Shown here piece by piece: positions 44,493 through 52,826 of a DNA stretch of 64,000 nt. Below the pieces are notes generated by a model. That model was given only the letters and a program-made list of their open reading frames with translations, was not told the DNA's origin and made no database searches. The position numbers were made by a program, and so were the translations under genes. The stretch's first letter is position 1. Every line of letters begins with the position of its first letter. Source of the stretch: UBA6772 sp965183875 (GTDB lineage Bacteria > Bacteroidota > Bacteroidia > Flavobacteriales > UBA7430); contig CBCYMK010000018.1 of the NCBI GenBank assembly GCA_965183875.1, positions 62,001 to 126,000 on the forward strand, written 5' to 3'.

Positions 44493-44882
44493 ATGGATTT
44501 AAAAAATTTACTTAACCTCCCAAAATTCGAGTCACCGCAGATAAATCCTGAAATATTTATGGATTTAAGAGACCCTGATAAAGCGACTAATAATATTCTT
44601 AATTTTCTAAAACAGCAAAGCAAGTCTGCTGAAAGACAATTTAAAACATCTAGAAATCTGATTTTAGCTACCATAATCATAATGGTTTTACAAATTGCAT
44701 ATGCCGTTTGGACTAATCACGAATCTAACTCCAAACAGAATAACCTAACAAAAATAATTGACACACAATCAAAACAATCTGAAGTAATATCACATATGTC
44801 ATTGAGTTTACTTGACCTCCGTAAGCAAGTGCAGACTTTGGCACTAGAAAACGTACTATTAAAAGAAGAGTTGAATAACTAA
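44493..44882 (+). CDS. Hypothetical membrane protein with coiled coil (cassette-like gene)
   Basis: The 129-residue protein is not recognised. It has a soluble N-terminus (to about residue 50), one membrane helix (NLILATIIIMVLQIAYAVW, about 55-73) and a C-terminal coiled-coil-like part rich in leucine and polar residues (KQSEVISHMSLSLLDLRKQV then QTLALENVLLKEEL). It lies between two attC-like palindromes, as in integron gene cassettes, with only about 8 nt from stop to the next site. Confidence 0.65.
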   Translation: MDLKNLLNLPKFESPQINPEIFMDLRDPDKATNNILNFLKQQSKSAERQFKTSRNLILATIIIMVLQIAYAVWTNHESNSKQNNLTKIIDTQSKQSEVISHMSLSLLDLRKQVQTLALENVLLKEELNN

Positions 44883-44889
44883 AAACGTT

Positions 44890-45018
44890 GCACAACACTG
44901 TGTATAAAAAATTACTATACTCTATTTTATTTTCTTTTTTCATTTTTATTAATTTAGTGAGTACCTAACCCAATATTCAACTTTTTTGAACGTAACTTTT
45001 AATACACAAACCGTTAGC
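44890..45018 (+). repeat. attC-like site 2 (imperfect palindrome)
   Basis: The left end GCACAAC (44890-44896) with TGTGTATAAAAAATTAC faces the right part GTAACTTTTAATACACA..CCGTTAGC (to 45018). The stem pairs in about 15 of 17 places, with small bulges and a loop of roughly 70 nt. The outer bases pair as a simple-site GCxxAAC/GTTAGC. Size and form resemble integron attC sites. Confidence 0.55.
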
Positions 45019-45065
45019 TGCAAGCTGACCAAAAAACAAGATTTAGAGTTTAAAATAACAGACAC

Positions 45066-45983
45066 ATGAAACAAATTGAAAATCATACTAGATCAATCTT
45101 TCTAGGATTGTATGTATTGCTATTTTTATTCGTATCGAATTTATCAGCACAGTCATTTGAAAACCTGAATCATTTAGAAAGGAATAAAACAAAAACTTAC
45201 TTCAGTAAAGGCTCAAAGGAGCAAGCAGAAAAAATGGCTACACGTTGTGATAGTGTAATATCATTTTATAAATCAATTTTAAATTTTGAGCCTACTGTTA
45301 CCTTATTGGTATTGTCATCAACTGACTGGAGCAACTACACCAACATCCCTGTCTACGGAATGCCACATTACAATGATGCTCAAACCCTTCTTATTGTAGC
45401 ATCCGATGATAATGATTTTTGGAAGAGTTTCATTCCTCCTCTAGACCAATTACCATCTAAGGTTGCTCAACAAATGTCAGGTATTTACAATGACAATAAT
45501 AATTCATTGACAATGCGAGGTTTTTTTAACCTGTTAGCCATTCACGAATTAGGACACGCTTTTCACATCCAAGGAGAACTTACTATGCAACGTAGATGGA
45601 TGGAAGAACTATTTGCAAATATCCTTCTTCATACCTACATAGCCGAAAAGGAACCTGAATTATTACCTGCTTTAACGGTTTTTCCGAAAATGGTGGTGTC
45701 CTCAACAAATAAAGAAGAATTAAAATATACCACGTTAAACGAAATAGAGACCAATTATAACAAAGTAGGCCAAAAATATCCTAAGAATTATGGATGGTAT
45801 CAATGTAGATGGCATATGGAGGCAGGAACTATTTATGATACTGGAGGAGTAACCGCATTACATAACCTCTGGCAAACGCTAAAAGGTCAGAAAGAGCCAT
45901 TAGACGATTTAGAATTTACCAAATTATTGTCAGAGAAAGCTCATCAAAGTATTGCAGATGTTAAACTAAAGTGGAATGAATAA
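45066..45983 (+). CDS. Secreted gluzincin-like metallopeptidase (cassette-like gene)
   Basis: The 305-residue protein has a signal peptide (LGLYVLLFLFVSNLSAQ) and the zinc motif HELGHAFH (HExxH) followed 18 residues later by WMEELFAN, whose glutamate fits the third zinc ligand of gluzincins. It would be a periplasmic or secreted protease. It is the only gene between attC-like sites 2 and 3, the second of which is split by a group II intron starting 13 nt downstream. Confidence 0.7.
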   Translation: MKQIENHTRSIFLGLYVLLFLFVSNLSAQSFENLNHLERNKTKTYFSKGSKEQAEKMATRCDSVISFYKSILNFEPTVTLLVLSSTDWSNYTNIPVYGMPHYNDAQTLLIVASDDNDFWKSFIPPLDQLPSKVAQQMSGIYNDNNNSLTMRGFFNLLAIHELGHAFHIQGELTMQRRWMEELFANILLHTYIAEKEPELLPALTVFPKMVVSSTNKEELKYTTLNEIETNYNKVGQKYPKNYGWYQCRWHMEAGTIYDTGGVTALHNLWQTLKGQKEPLDDLEFTKLLSEKAHQSIADVKLKWNE

Positions 45984-45996
45984 AAGCCAGCACCTA

Positions 45997-47851
45997 ATCG
46001 AGTAGACAGCTGACTACCAAAAGGTAGCCAGTGTGCCTCTCACACCACCGTACGTACGGGTCTCGTATACGGCGGTTCACCAAATTGAAGTTTGCGTATT
46101 ATTAATGTAGTCTACCAAAAATTTATATCCTTTTCGTTTTAGTCTAGATTTGGTTATTGTAGTTCGTAGAATTGGACTTTGAGCAACTGCCCATCCTCCC
46201 ATTCGGGTCCTACTCCAAGCGTATGCTTGTCCGTTTTTTATTCCTAATCGGATTAGGTTTTTACGTTTCCGTTCTGGCTTTTTCCAATCGTGCCAAATAC
46301 AATATCTCAACCTATTTCTTAACCACTCATCTAGCTTTTTAACTTTGGCGTAGATGTTAGTTAAGCGGTAATTGTTCATCCAACCACGACAGACTTGATT
46401 AAGCCATTCTAAGCGTTCAAACAATGACATTGGTTTGGTTTTCTTGGTAATACTTTTTAGGTTACGCTTAAATTTTGCCCAACTTTTCTTTGCTACTACA
46501 AGCCTGTATTGTCCTTTTACGCCCTTTTTGTAGACGGGTACAAAACCGTGTCCTAGTAACTCAAAGTTTACAGGTCTACGTATGCCGCTTTTAGCTTTAT
46601 TGATAGGCAGCTTTAACTTGTCTCTTAAAAAGACAAACAAAGTACTTCCTATTCGTTTTGCCTCGCTTTTACTTTTTGCGTAAATGCTAAAGTCGTCTGC
46701 GTAGCGGACATAATATAGACCCATTCGTTTCATTTCCTTATCCAAAACATCTAACATTATGTTAGATAACAGTGGACTAATTGGGCTGCCTTGCGGGATT
46801 CCTTTTCTTCGCTTTTGGAGTTTCCCATTTATTGATATGGGAGCTCTAAGCCATTTTCGGATTAATCGCAGGGTCGTTCGACATTTTACCTTGTGGTAAA
46901 TAAGTTGTAGTAAAATACAATGGTCTACTTGGTCAAAGAATCCTTTTAAATCAATATCTACAATATCTTGGTAACCATCGTTGATATACTGTTGAGCTTG
47001 CAGTACTGCTTTTTGGATATTCTTTTGTGGACGAAAACCATAACTAACAGGTTCAAAATCATATTCAAAATGAACCGCTAATTGTTGGCTTACCGATTGT
47101 TGCAGCCACCTATCTACTACTGTTGGGATTCCTAAAAGTCTGGTTTTACCCTTTCCTTTTGGAATGTTTACTCCTAAAATTGAGTTCGGCACATAGCTAT
47201 TACTTCGGATAGTTGATAGTATTTGCGAACGGTTTTCTGTTATATAAAACGAAAGTGCCGTTGTTTTCATACCGTCTACACCGCAAGCACCTTTATTGCG
47301 TTCCACTTGAACTGTCGCTTTATAAAGATTAGTAGCTTCTAGTACCTTTTCAATCATAGGGTTTAATAATTTGTTTACTCCTGTCGCTTTAAGACTAGGC
47401 TAGCTAGGCATCCTAATCGAATTACAACGTAATTTAATGTTCAGCCCTTCCCTACTTGTGAGACCATCTGAGGTTTTTCCTCAACTCGTTTCCCATAGGT
47501 ACTATGACTTCTGCTGACTTCTCCAATATGCCAAACGTGGCTTTGGAGACCTCCCCAGGTAATGGCATCTTCTTTCACTCAATCGCTGCCGTATCTACAT
47601 AAATACCTTTTTTGTGTTCTTAGGGCGTTACAATGATGTGCTTGCTTACCCAAGTAAATATGCCTCTGTATACGATTTCTGTTCGTCAGTACCGAGTTTT
47701 GTAGTCTCGCTTCCTTTAGATAAAACCTCACGGTTTTCACCCTTGCGACTTACTAATGCTTCAAGACGTTACTCCTGCACATAAGGGACTTGCACCCTCT
47801 AAATTAATCATTTACCTTTCGATAAATTAAAGATGCCCATGCTGGGCACAC
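45997..47851 (-). mobile_element. Group II intron inserted in an attC-like site
   Basis: On the minus strand the element starts GTGTGCCCAGCATGGGC (47851 downwards), a typical group II 5' end. It carries a reverse transcriptase/maturase, and after it the domain V-like stem CCGTATACG..CCGTACGTACGG followed by GTGTGAGAGGC and a domain VI hairpin ending CTACTCGAT at 45997. Joining the flanks rebuilds ..TTGT|TAGGTGC on the minus strand, which is GTTAGGT, an attC core site. Size is 1855 bp. 47358-47851 is intron RNA domains, not protein. Confidence 0.85.
46077..47357 (-). CDS. ltrA: Group II intron reverse transcriptase/maturase
   Basis: The 426-residue protein has the RT core (GVDGMKT, RLLGIPTVVDRWLQQSV, VSYGFRPQKN, VDIDLKGFFDQVDH, GIPQGSPISPLLSNI, YVRYADDF with the catalytic YADD, and LLGHGF) and a maturase X domain (WLNQVCRGWMNNYRL, RNRLRYCIWHDWKKPERK). 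No HNH endonuclease follows, as in group IIC types. It would splice the intron and drive retrohoming. It lies in domain IV of the intron at 45997-47851 and seems intact. Confidence 0.93.
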   Translation of the reverse strand: MIEKVLEATNLYKATVQVERNKGACGVDGMKTTALSFYITENRSQILSTIRSNSYVPNSILGVNIPKGKGKTRLLGIPTVVDRWLQQSVSQQLAVHFEYDFEPVSYGFRPQKNIQKAVLQAQQYINDGYQDIVDIDLKGFFDQVDHCILLQLIYHKVKCRTTLRLIRKWLRAPISINGKLQKRRKGIPQGSPISPLLSNIMLDVLDKEMKRMGLYYVRYADDFSIYAKSKSEAKRIGSTLFVFLRDKLKLPINKAKSGIRRPVNFELLGHGFVPVYKKGVKGQYRLVVAKKSWAKFKRNLKSITKKTKPMSLFERLEWLNQVCRGWMNNYRLTNIYAKVKKLDEWLRNRLRYCIWHDWKKPERKRKNLIRLGIKNGQAYAWSRTRMGGWAVAQSPILRTTITKSRLKRKGYKFLVDYINNTQTSIW

Positions 47852-47912
47852 ACAATGTGTATAGTGCATAGCACCCTGCGGGATGCTACGACACCATACA
47901 CTAACCGTTAGC
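47852..47912 (+). repeat. attC-like site 3, right part (split by the intron)
   Basis: With the intron removed, GCACCTA (45990-45996) joins ACAATGTGTATAGTGCATAGCA, which pairs with TGCTACGACACCATACAC and ends CCGTTAGC (to 47912). The loop is CCCTGCGGGA. The left core ACCTAAC fits RYYYAAC and the right end GTTAGC fits common attC ends. This is the clearest attC-like structure in the window. Confidence 0.65.
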
Positions 47913-47954
47913 AAGCAATGCTAAAGCAGGAAATTAAATAAACAGTTTGCAACA

Positions 47955-48341
47955 ATGAACACAGAAAATAATCACGATAACAAGCCAACTGATAAACCGA
48001 ATCGAGTAGATGAATTTTCGGATGCAGCATTAAAGCCCAAGACGAATGAAGAGCAGAATGAAGAAAAACCTGCTAAAAAAATCAAAAGGCAAGCTACCGA
48101 AGAACAACTTAATCATCCTTTACATGGGGTGAAACTGGCTGAGATCTTAGAAAGTCTGGTAGACCATTATGGTTGGCCGTATCTGGCAAAGAAAGTCAAT
48201 ATCCGCTGTTTTATGTATAACCCAACAATGAAAGCAAGCCTCGGGTTTTTAAGAAAAATGACTTGGGCTAGAGAGCATGTTGAAGATATCTATATGGATA
48301 TGTTGGAAAAAGGAATTGATCCAAAAAGAAAGGTAAAATAA
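47955..48341 (+). CDS. VF530 family protein (DUF2132)
   Basis: The 128-residue protein has a charged, disordered N-terminus (1-52, rich in N, K, E) and a VF530 domain (LNHPLHGVKLAEILESLVDHYGWPYLAKKVNIRCFMYNPTMKASLGFLRKMTWAREHVEDIYMDM). VF530 from Vibrio has a fold suggestive of DNA binding; its role is unknown. It follows attC-like site 3 and may be the next cassette. Confidence 0.83.
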   Translation: MNTENNHDNKPTDKPNRVDEFSDAALKPKTNEEQNEEKPAKKIKRQATEEQLNHPLHGVKLAEILESLVDHYGWPYLAKKVNIRCFMYNPTMKASLGFLRKMTWAREHVEDIYMDMLEKGIDPKRKVK

Positions 48342-48391
48342 AAAATGATAAAGAAGCTACTACCCTATTATCTAAATTTGAAATAAGTAGA

Positions 48392-49033
48392 TTGAAAAAT
48401 ACACTTGTGGATATAGTGAGTGGTACCTACTTTAAATTTGCAAGAACAAAAAATAAAGGGCTACTTTATAAGGGTGACATTGAAATTACTCAAGAAATAA
48501 AACAATCTGAATCAAGCGCAGCAAAATTGGTGAATTTTGACATAGCGATTAATAAAATTGAGGAGATACAAATAAACCCAAATGAACTATTCTCTTTTTG
48601 GGAAATAGTTGGTCGTCCTTCCAAAGGAAATAGATTTGTAGAAAGTAGGTCTATTGTAGATGGAGTAATAACACCAACTTATGATGGTGGCCTTTGTCAA
48701 CTTTCTGGACTTATATATTACGCAGCTATTTTCGCGAACCTTGAGGTTATAGAAAGATACAATCACTCTAAAGATATATACACCGATGAAACTCGATTTA
48801 CACCTTTAGGTTCTGATGCTATTGTAGTATACGGTTATAAGGATTTAAAAATCAAGAATAATCTTAAAAAGCCAATCCGATTTTCTTTCTTAGTCGATAA
48901 AAATAGCCTCACCATTAGAATAAATAGTGATGAAGTACTCGCAAAGAATACGATTGAATTTAGTTCAAATAATAAAAATGAAGTTACTACTTATTGTAAC
49001 GGAAAACAGCTCACTGTATCGCACTATAAATAA
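48392..49033 (+). CDS. VanW family protein, probably frameshifted at its start
   Basis: The 213-residue frame from TTG at 48392 contains the VanW domain (INPNELFSFWEIVGRPSKGNRFVESRSIVDGVITPTYDGGLCQLSGLIYYAAIFANLEVIERYNHS). VanW proteins occur in some vancomycin resistance loci but the activity is unknown. An ATG at 48345 opens MIKKLLPYYLNLK then stops; one added base near 48380 would join it into ..NLKISRLKNTLVDIVS. So the natural start is probably 48345 with one base missing, by mutation or error. Confidence 0.75.
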   Translation: MKNTLVDIVSGTYFKFARTKNKGLLYKGDIEITQEIKQSESSAAKLVNFDIAINKIEEIQINPNELFSFWEIVGRPSKGNRFVESRSIVDGVITPTYDGGLCQLSGLIYYAAIFANLEVIERYNHSKDIYTDETRFTPLGSDAIVVYGYKDLKIKNNLKKPIRFSFLVDKNSLTIRINSDEVLAKNTIEFSSNNKNEVTTYCNGKQLTVSHYK

Positions 49034-49086
49034 GACAGTTTACTAGGGCTAGTCATACAGTTTGAGACAATAAGATTGTGTACAAA

Positions 49087-50199
49087 CTACCTAACTCTCT
49101 CGAAAGTAATGTTCAAACTCTGCTCGTAGCTTAAAAGCTTTTTTCTTTCTCCGGTATTTACAAAAGCCATAGACAAACCTTCACGTCCAGCTCTAGCAGT
49201 ACGACCACTTCTATGGGTATAGTACTCCTCGCTTTCAGGAAGTTGGTAATGTGCTACATACGCTAGTTCGCTAATATCGAGTCCACGAGCAGCAATATCT
49301 GTAGCAACAATAAGCTGTAAGTTTTCCTTTTTAAACGCTCGCATCACTTTATCGCGTTCCTTTTGGTAAAGGTCACCATGAATAGCTTCTGTAGCGATAT
49401 TTTTAGCAATTAATTGCTTTGCTAAATTCTGTGTAGCTTTCTTTGTTTTACAAAATACAATACCACGGTTTTTATGTTGTGTTTTAAGAAACTGTAATAA
49501 AACATGTAGTTTCTCATCATCGTCGCAAACAAAATATTTATGTTTAATATTTTCGTTTACTCTCGACTTCCCACTCGTTTCTATTCTAGGGGCATCGGCA
49601 GCAAGGTGTTCCTTAATTATTTCTTTTATGGCATGCGGCATAGTAGCAGAGAATAGCCATTTATTGGCATCTTCGGGAACGAATTCTAAAATCTGATTGA
49701 GTTCTTTTTTAAAACCCATACTTAGCATTTCATCAGCCTCGTCTAAAACTACCGTTTGCACTTTATTTAAACTTAAAGCTTTGCGTTTTAGTAAGTCTAT
49801 TAAACGACCTGGGGTAGCGACTACTATATGTGTAGGTCTTCTTAAAGCACTTATCTGACGGTCAATTTTCTCACCACCATAAACGGCTTCGGTAAAAATC
49901 TTGTCAGAGAACTTAGTAAATCTAAATAGTTGTTTGGCAATTTGTTGTCCTAACTCACGAGTAGGACAAAGCACAATAGCTTGAATTTCTTTTCTTTCAG
50001 CGTCTACCATTTGAAGTAAAGGCAAACCAAAAGCGGCAGTTTTCCCAGTTCCTGTTTGAGCTTGAGCGATTAAATCGGTCTTATTGGCCAACAATAAAGG
50101 AATTGCTAGGTTTTGTATTTCTGTAGGTTTTGTAATGTTTAAGCCTTCTAATGCTGTTACAAAATCCTTCTTTACGCCTAATTCTTTAAAACTATTCAA
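49087..50199 (-). CDS. DEAD-box RNA helicase
   Basis: The 370-residue protein is a minimal two-lobe helicase: KPTEIQNLAIPLLL (Q motif), AQAQTGTGKTAAFGLPLL, TPGRLIDLLK, VLDEADEMLSMGF, SATMP, IVATDIAARGLDIS and HRSGRTARAG. It lacks the long C-terminal extension of many DeaD/CsdA proteins. It would unwind RNA in ribosome assembly or cold response. It is intact, unlike the helicase at 42846. Confidence 0.92.
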   Translation of the reverse strand: MNSFKELGVKKDFVTALEGLNITKPTEIQNLAIPLLLANKTDLIAQAQTGTGKTAAFGLPLLQMVDAERKEIQAIVLCPTRELGQQIAKQLFRFTKFSDKIFTEAVYGGEKIDRQISALRRPTHIVVATPGRLIDLLKRKALSLNKVQTVVLDEADEMLSMGFKKELNQILEFVPEDANKWLFSATMPHAIKEIIKEHLAADAPRIETSGKSRVNENIKHKYFVCDDDEKLHVLLQFLKTQHKNRGIVFCKTKKATQNLAKQLIAKNIATEAIHGDLYQKERDKVMRAFKKENLQLIVATDIAARGLDISELAYVAHYQLPESEEYYTHRSGRTARAGREGLSMAFVNTGERKKLLSYEQSLNITFERVR

Positions 50200-50221
50200 A
50201 ATACCGCTTTTTTAGTTGCAG

Positions 50222-50229
50222 CAAAGGTA
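50222..50229 (-). promoter_or_regulatory. -7 box for the DEAD-box helicase gene
   Basis: The minus strand reads TACCTTTG, an exact TAnnTTTG box 23 nt before the ATG at 50199. Confidence 0.5.
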
Positions 50230-50779
50230 GTACAATACAATAGAATAAAATTTGTTTGTTCTTAGTAATTCGTTGTGTATTCTGTAAAGTCAATCATTTG
50301 AATGATCAGAAATTATACATTTCCATTAATTACAGAAAGTAACAAAAGGGTATTTATCAAATAGTATGGGGTTAAAATTAAGACTTATAACCAACATGTT
50401 ATTTTTTGTTTTGACGCAAAGCAAAGATTACTTCACGAACACTAATTATATGCACAAGTGTGTATATAGAACCAAAATCACGCAAGCTATCAGGGCAAGA
50501 TTTATCTTTTTTTACATTCAAAAATGGCTAACAAAATGAACACAAAGATTCCCTTCGATCGTAATTTCAAACAGCATTTTGTATAGGTTTATTTTTTACG
50601 TTTTCTACACTAAAAGAAGGTATCTCATAAACAACATAATTTCCTTCTATGAATCCTCTTTTTATCTATATCATAATCTTCAAAAGATAAAACCACTACA
50701 ATATTCTATAATCGTTTAAACATTCAAAAATTAACATCTTTTAGCATGAATAAGAAAGGTGAAACCATCAATAATTTAG
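50230..50779. other. Long spacer without a recognised gene
   Basis: The stretch is AT-rich with several stops in all frames. I see no hairpin with a T run, no known riboswitch and no protein remnant that I can name. Confidence 0.5.
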
Positions 50780-50787
50780 TAATTTTG
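50780..50787 (+). promoter_or_regulatory. -7 box for the lolA-like gene
   Basis: TAATTTTG matches TAnnTTTG and lies 23 nt before the ATG at 50811. Confidence 0.5.
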
Positions 50788-50810
50788 CAAGAGAACAAAA
50801 ACGTCCATTA

Positions 50811-51449
50811 ATGAAGATTTTCGTATTCATAGTAAGTTTATTGGCTACACAGCTAAATACATTCGCACAGATATCTAGCAGTCCTGAGGCTAAAGTTATT
50901 TTAGACAAGGTTAGCGCTGCTACTGATGCAATGGAAGCAATACATATTGTGTTTGAATATAAGCTAACTAATAAGGCAGAGAATATTTCAGATTCTAGCA
51001 TTGGTGAGTTAACACTTAAGAAAGACCAGTACTTACTTTCTTTTATGGGTTTAGAGCAAATGAGCGATGGCGAAAACGTATGGACCATTTTGAGCGATGA
51101 CGAAGAAATACAAATTGCAGAAATCGATTTAGAAGATGAAAATGCCCTTACCCCATCTAACCTATTAAAAATGTACGAAACAGGTTTTATATACCAATTG
51201 AAAGACAAGGTTGGAAACCTACAAATTATTGAATTGATTCCTGAGAACCCAACTGATGTAGATTATATAAAAATTGAATTGTTAATTGATACTTCTGTAG
51301 ACCAGATTAAGAATTTGAAACAATTTGGAAAAAATGCTACAGAATCAGAATACATCATCAATAATTTTACTGCTAGTATAATTCCAGATGAAGCTTTTAT
51401 TTTTAAAGAAGCCGACTACAGTGATTTTGAGATCATAGACCTGCGATAA
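50811..51449 (+). CDS. lolA: LolA-like outer membrane lipoprotein carrier
   Basis: The 212-residue periplasmic protein has a signal peptide (MKIFVFIVSLLATQLNTFAQ) and the LolA fold pattern: EAKVILDKVSAATDAMEAIHIVFEYKL, GELTLKKDQYLLSFMGLEQMSDGENVWTILSDDEEIQIAEI. LolA carries lipoproteins from the inner membrane to the outer membrane. A related role for a paralogue cannot be excluded. It is followed 92 nt later by the ferritin gene, which may have its own promoter. Confidence 0.82.
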   Translation: MKIFVFIVSLLATQLNTFAQISSSPEAKVILDKVSAATDAMEAIHIVFEYKLTNKAENISDSSIGELTLKKDQYLLSFMGLEQMSDGENVWTILSDDEEIQIAEIDLEDENALTPSNLLKMYETGFIYQLKDKVGNLQIIELIPENPTDVDYIKIELLIDTSVDQIKNLKQFGKNATESEYIINNFTASIIPDEAFIFKEADYSDFEIIDLR

Positions 51450-51541
51450 ATTTCTTTTATCTAGTCTAAACAAGAATCTCTTATAGTGCTAAAAAGCAAA
51501 GAAAACATTTACTACATTACCTTCCTTAAAAACGATGAATT

Positions 51542-52063
51542 ATGATAAATAAAGAAATTGAAGCAGCATTAAATATGCAAATTGCTGCAGAAGCAAATTC
51601 TTCAAACTTATACTTAGCAATGGCTTCGTGGGCAGAGACCAACGGTTACGAGGGAGTTTCTAACTTCTTCTATGGGCAATCTGATGAAGAAAGACAGCAT
51701 ATGCTAAAGTTGGTTAAATATGTTAACGAAAGAGGTGGTAGAGCACATATATGCGCTTTGGATGAACCACTAAAAATGTTCGATTGTTTAACGCACGTAT
51801 TTCAAGACTTTTTAAACCACGAAGTAGAAGTTACTCGTTTGATAAATGAACTCGTACATATTTGCTTAGAAAACAGAGATTATACCACACAGAATTTCCT
51901 ACAATGGTATGTATCGGAGCAAATTGAAGAAGAAGCTCTAGCCCGTACAATATTAGATAAGTTAAAACTTATTGGTAGCGATAAAGCCGGATTATACTTA
52001 TTCGATAGAGATATAAACCAATTAACGGTTACCAGTGCAGCTGCTCCTACTACTGGGATATAG
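51542..52063 (+). CDS. ftnA: Non-haem ferritin
   Basis: Ferritin stores iron as a mineral inside a 24-subunit shell. The 173-residue protein has the di-iron ferroxidase ligands in EIEAALNMQIAAEANSSNLYLAMASWAE and FFYGQSDEERQHMLKLVKYVNERGG, and WYVSEQIEEEALARTILDKL later. It ends in a short alanine-rich tail. A strong terminator follows 30 nt downstream. Confidence 0.94.
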   Translation: MINKEIEAALNMQIAAEANSSNLYLAMASWAETNGYEGVSNFFYGQSDEERQHMLKLVKYVNERGGRAHICALDEPLKMFDCLTHVFQDFLNHEVEVTRLINELVHICLENRDYTTQNFLQWYVSEQIEEEALARTILDKLKLIGSDKAGLYLFDRDINQLTVTSAAAPTTGI

Positions 52064-52092
52064 TGAATAGTGAAATTTGATTTTATAGATAC

Positions 52093-52130
52093 AAAATGCC
52101 CTTCCGGATATCCGGGAGGGCATTTTTTTT
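52093..52130 (+). terminator. Terminator after ferritin
   Basis: A long stem AAAATGCCCTTCCGGA/TCCGGGAGGGCATTTT with a 2-nt loop (one mismatch-like pair) and eight T. It could act both ways but the nearest minus gene has its own stem at 52230. Confidence 0.9.
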
Positions 52131-52229
52131 GTACTTAAGTATTTTCCATAATAAAATCTTTGCATAATTATCTTAATACTACTTGATTAGCACAGCCATT
52201 AGAAAACACCTCTTTTGAATGCCATAAAA

Positions 52230-52260
52230 AAATGCTTCTAGATTTTGACTAGAAGCATTT
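52230..52260 (-). terminator. Terminator after the TDO-paa operon
   Basis: A perfect 12-bp stem AAATGCTTCTAG/CTAGAAGCATTT with a 7-nt loop; on the minus strand seven T follow. Confidence 0.88.
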
Positions 52261-52329
52261 GATAATACTATAAATAACGACTGTTTAATTAAGAAACTTT
52301 GAATCTTAAACATGCAATCTTTAATTTGA

Positions 52330-52821
52330 TTAAATACACTTAAAATAATCGAAGGGCTCTAAGCAATCGGTGCAAGTATAAAGCGACTTACAGGCTGTAG
52401 AACCAAACATACTTTTAATTACTGTATTTGTAGACTTACACTGTGGACATGCCACAAGCTCCTGATTTAGCATTCCCTTTTTAGAACTCGCTTTTCCTAC
52501 TGGAGGAGCAATACCGAATTTCCTCAATTTCTCTTTGGTTTCAGAATTCATCCAGTCTGTAGTCCAAGCGGGTTTATAGACTAGGGTAACAAGTGTGTTT
52601 TCAATACCATTAGCAGCTAATTTTTCTTTCACCATAGTGTCTATCATATCCATTGCAGGACAACCACTATAGGTAGGACATAGAAAAACCTCCACACCAT
52701 TATCCAAAATAACTACGTCTCTAATCATCCCCATTTCTATGATGTTTACCACAGGGATTTCTGGATCTGGAACCTCAGCTAAAAGCTGATACACCTTTTC
52801 TTTTGTAGCTAGTTCAGTCAT
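52330..52821 (-). CDS. paaD: 1,2-phenylacetyl-CoA epoxidase subunit PaaD
   Basis: PaaD is a small assembly protein for the phenylacetyl-CoA epoxidase. The 163-residue product has a DUF59/MIP18 domain (VYQLLAEVPDPEIPVVNIIEMGMIRDV..CPTYSGCPAMDMIDTMV) and a C-terminal zinc ribbon with CPQCKSTNTV and CTDCLEPFDYFKC. It is last in the paaABCD run, 5 nt after paaC. Also called paaJ in another naming system. Confidence 0.93.
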   Translation of the reverse strand: MTELATKEKVYQLLAEVPDPEIPVVNIIEMGMIRDVVILDNGVEVFLCPTYSGCPAMDMIDTMVKEKLAANGIENTLVTLVYKPAWTTDWMNSETKEKLRKFGIAPPVGKASSKKGMLNQELVACPQCKSTNTVIKSMFGSTACKSLYTCTDCLEPFDYFKCI

Positions 52822-52826
52822 TTATT

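Noticed and set aside
50768..51208. 146-codon minus-strand frame over lolA
   Set aside because: Antisense shadow of the LolA-like gene, low-complexity serine-rich translation.
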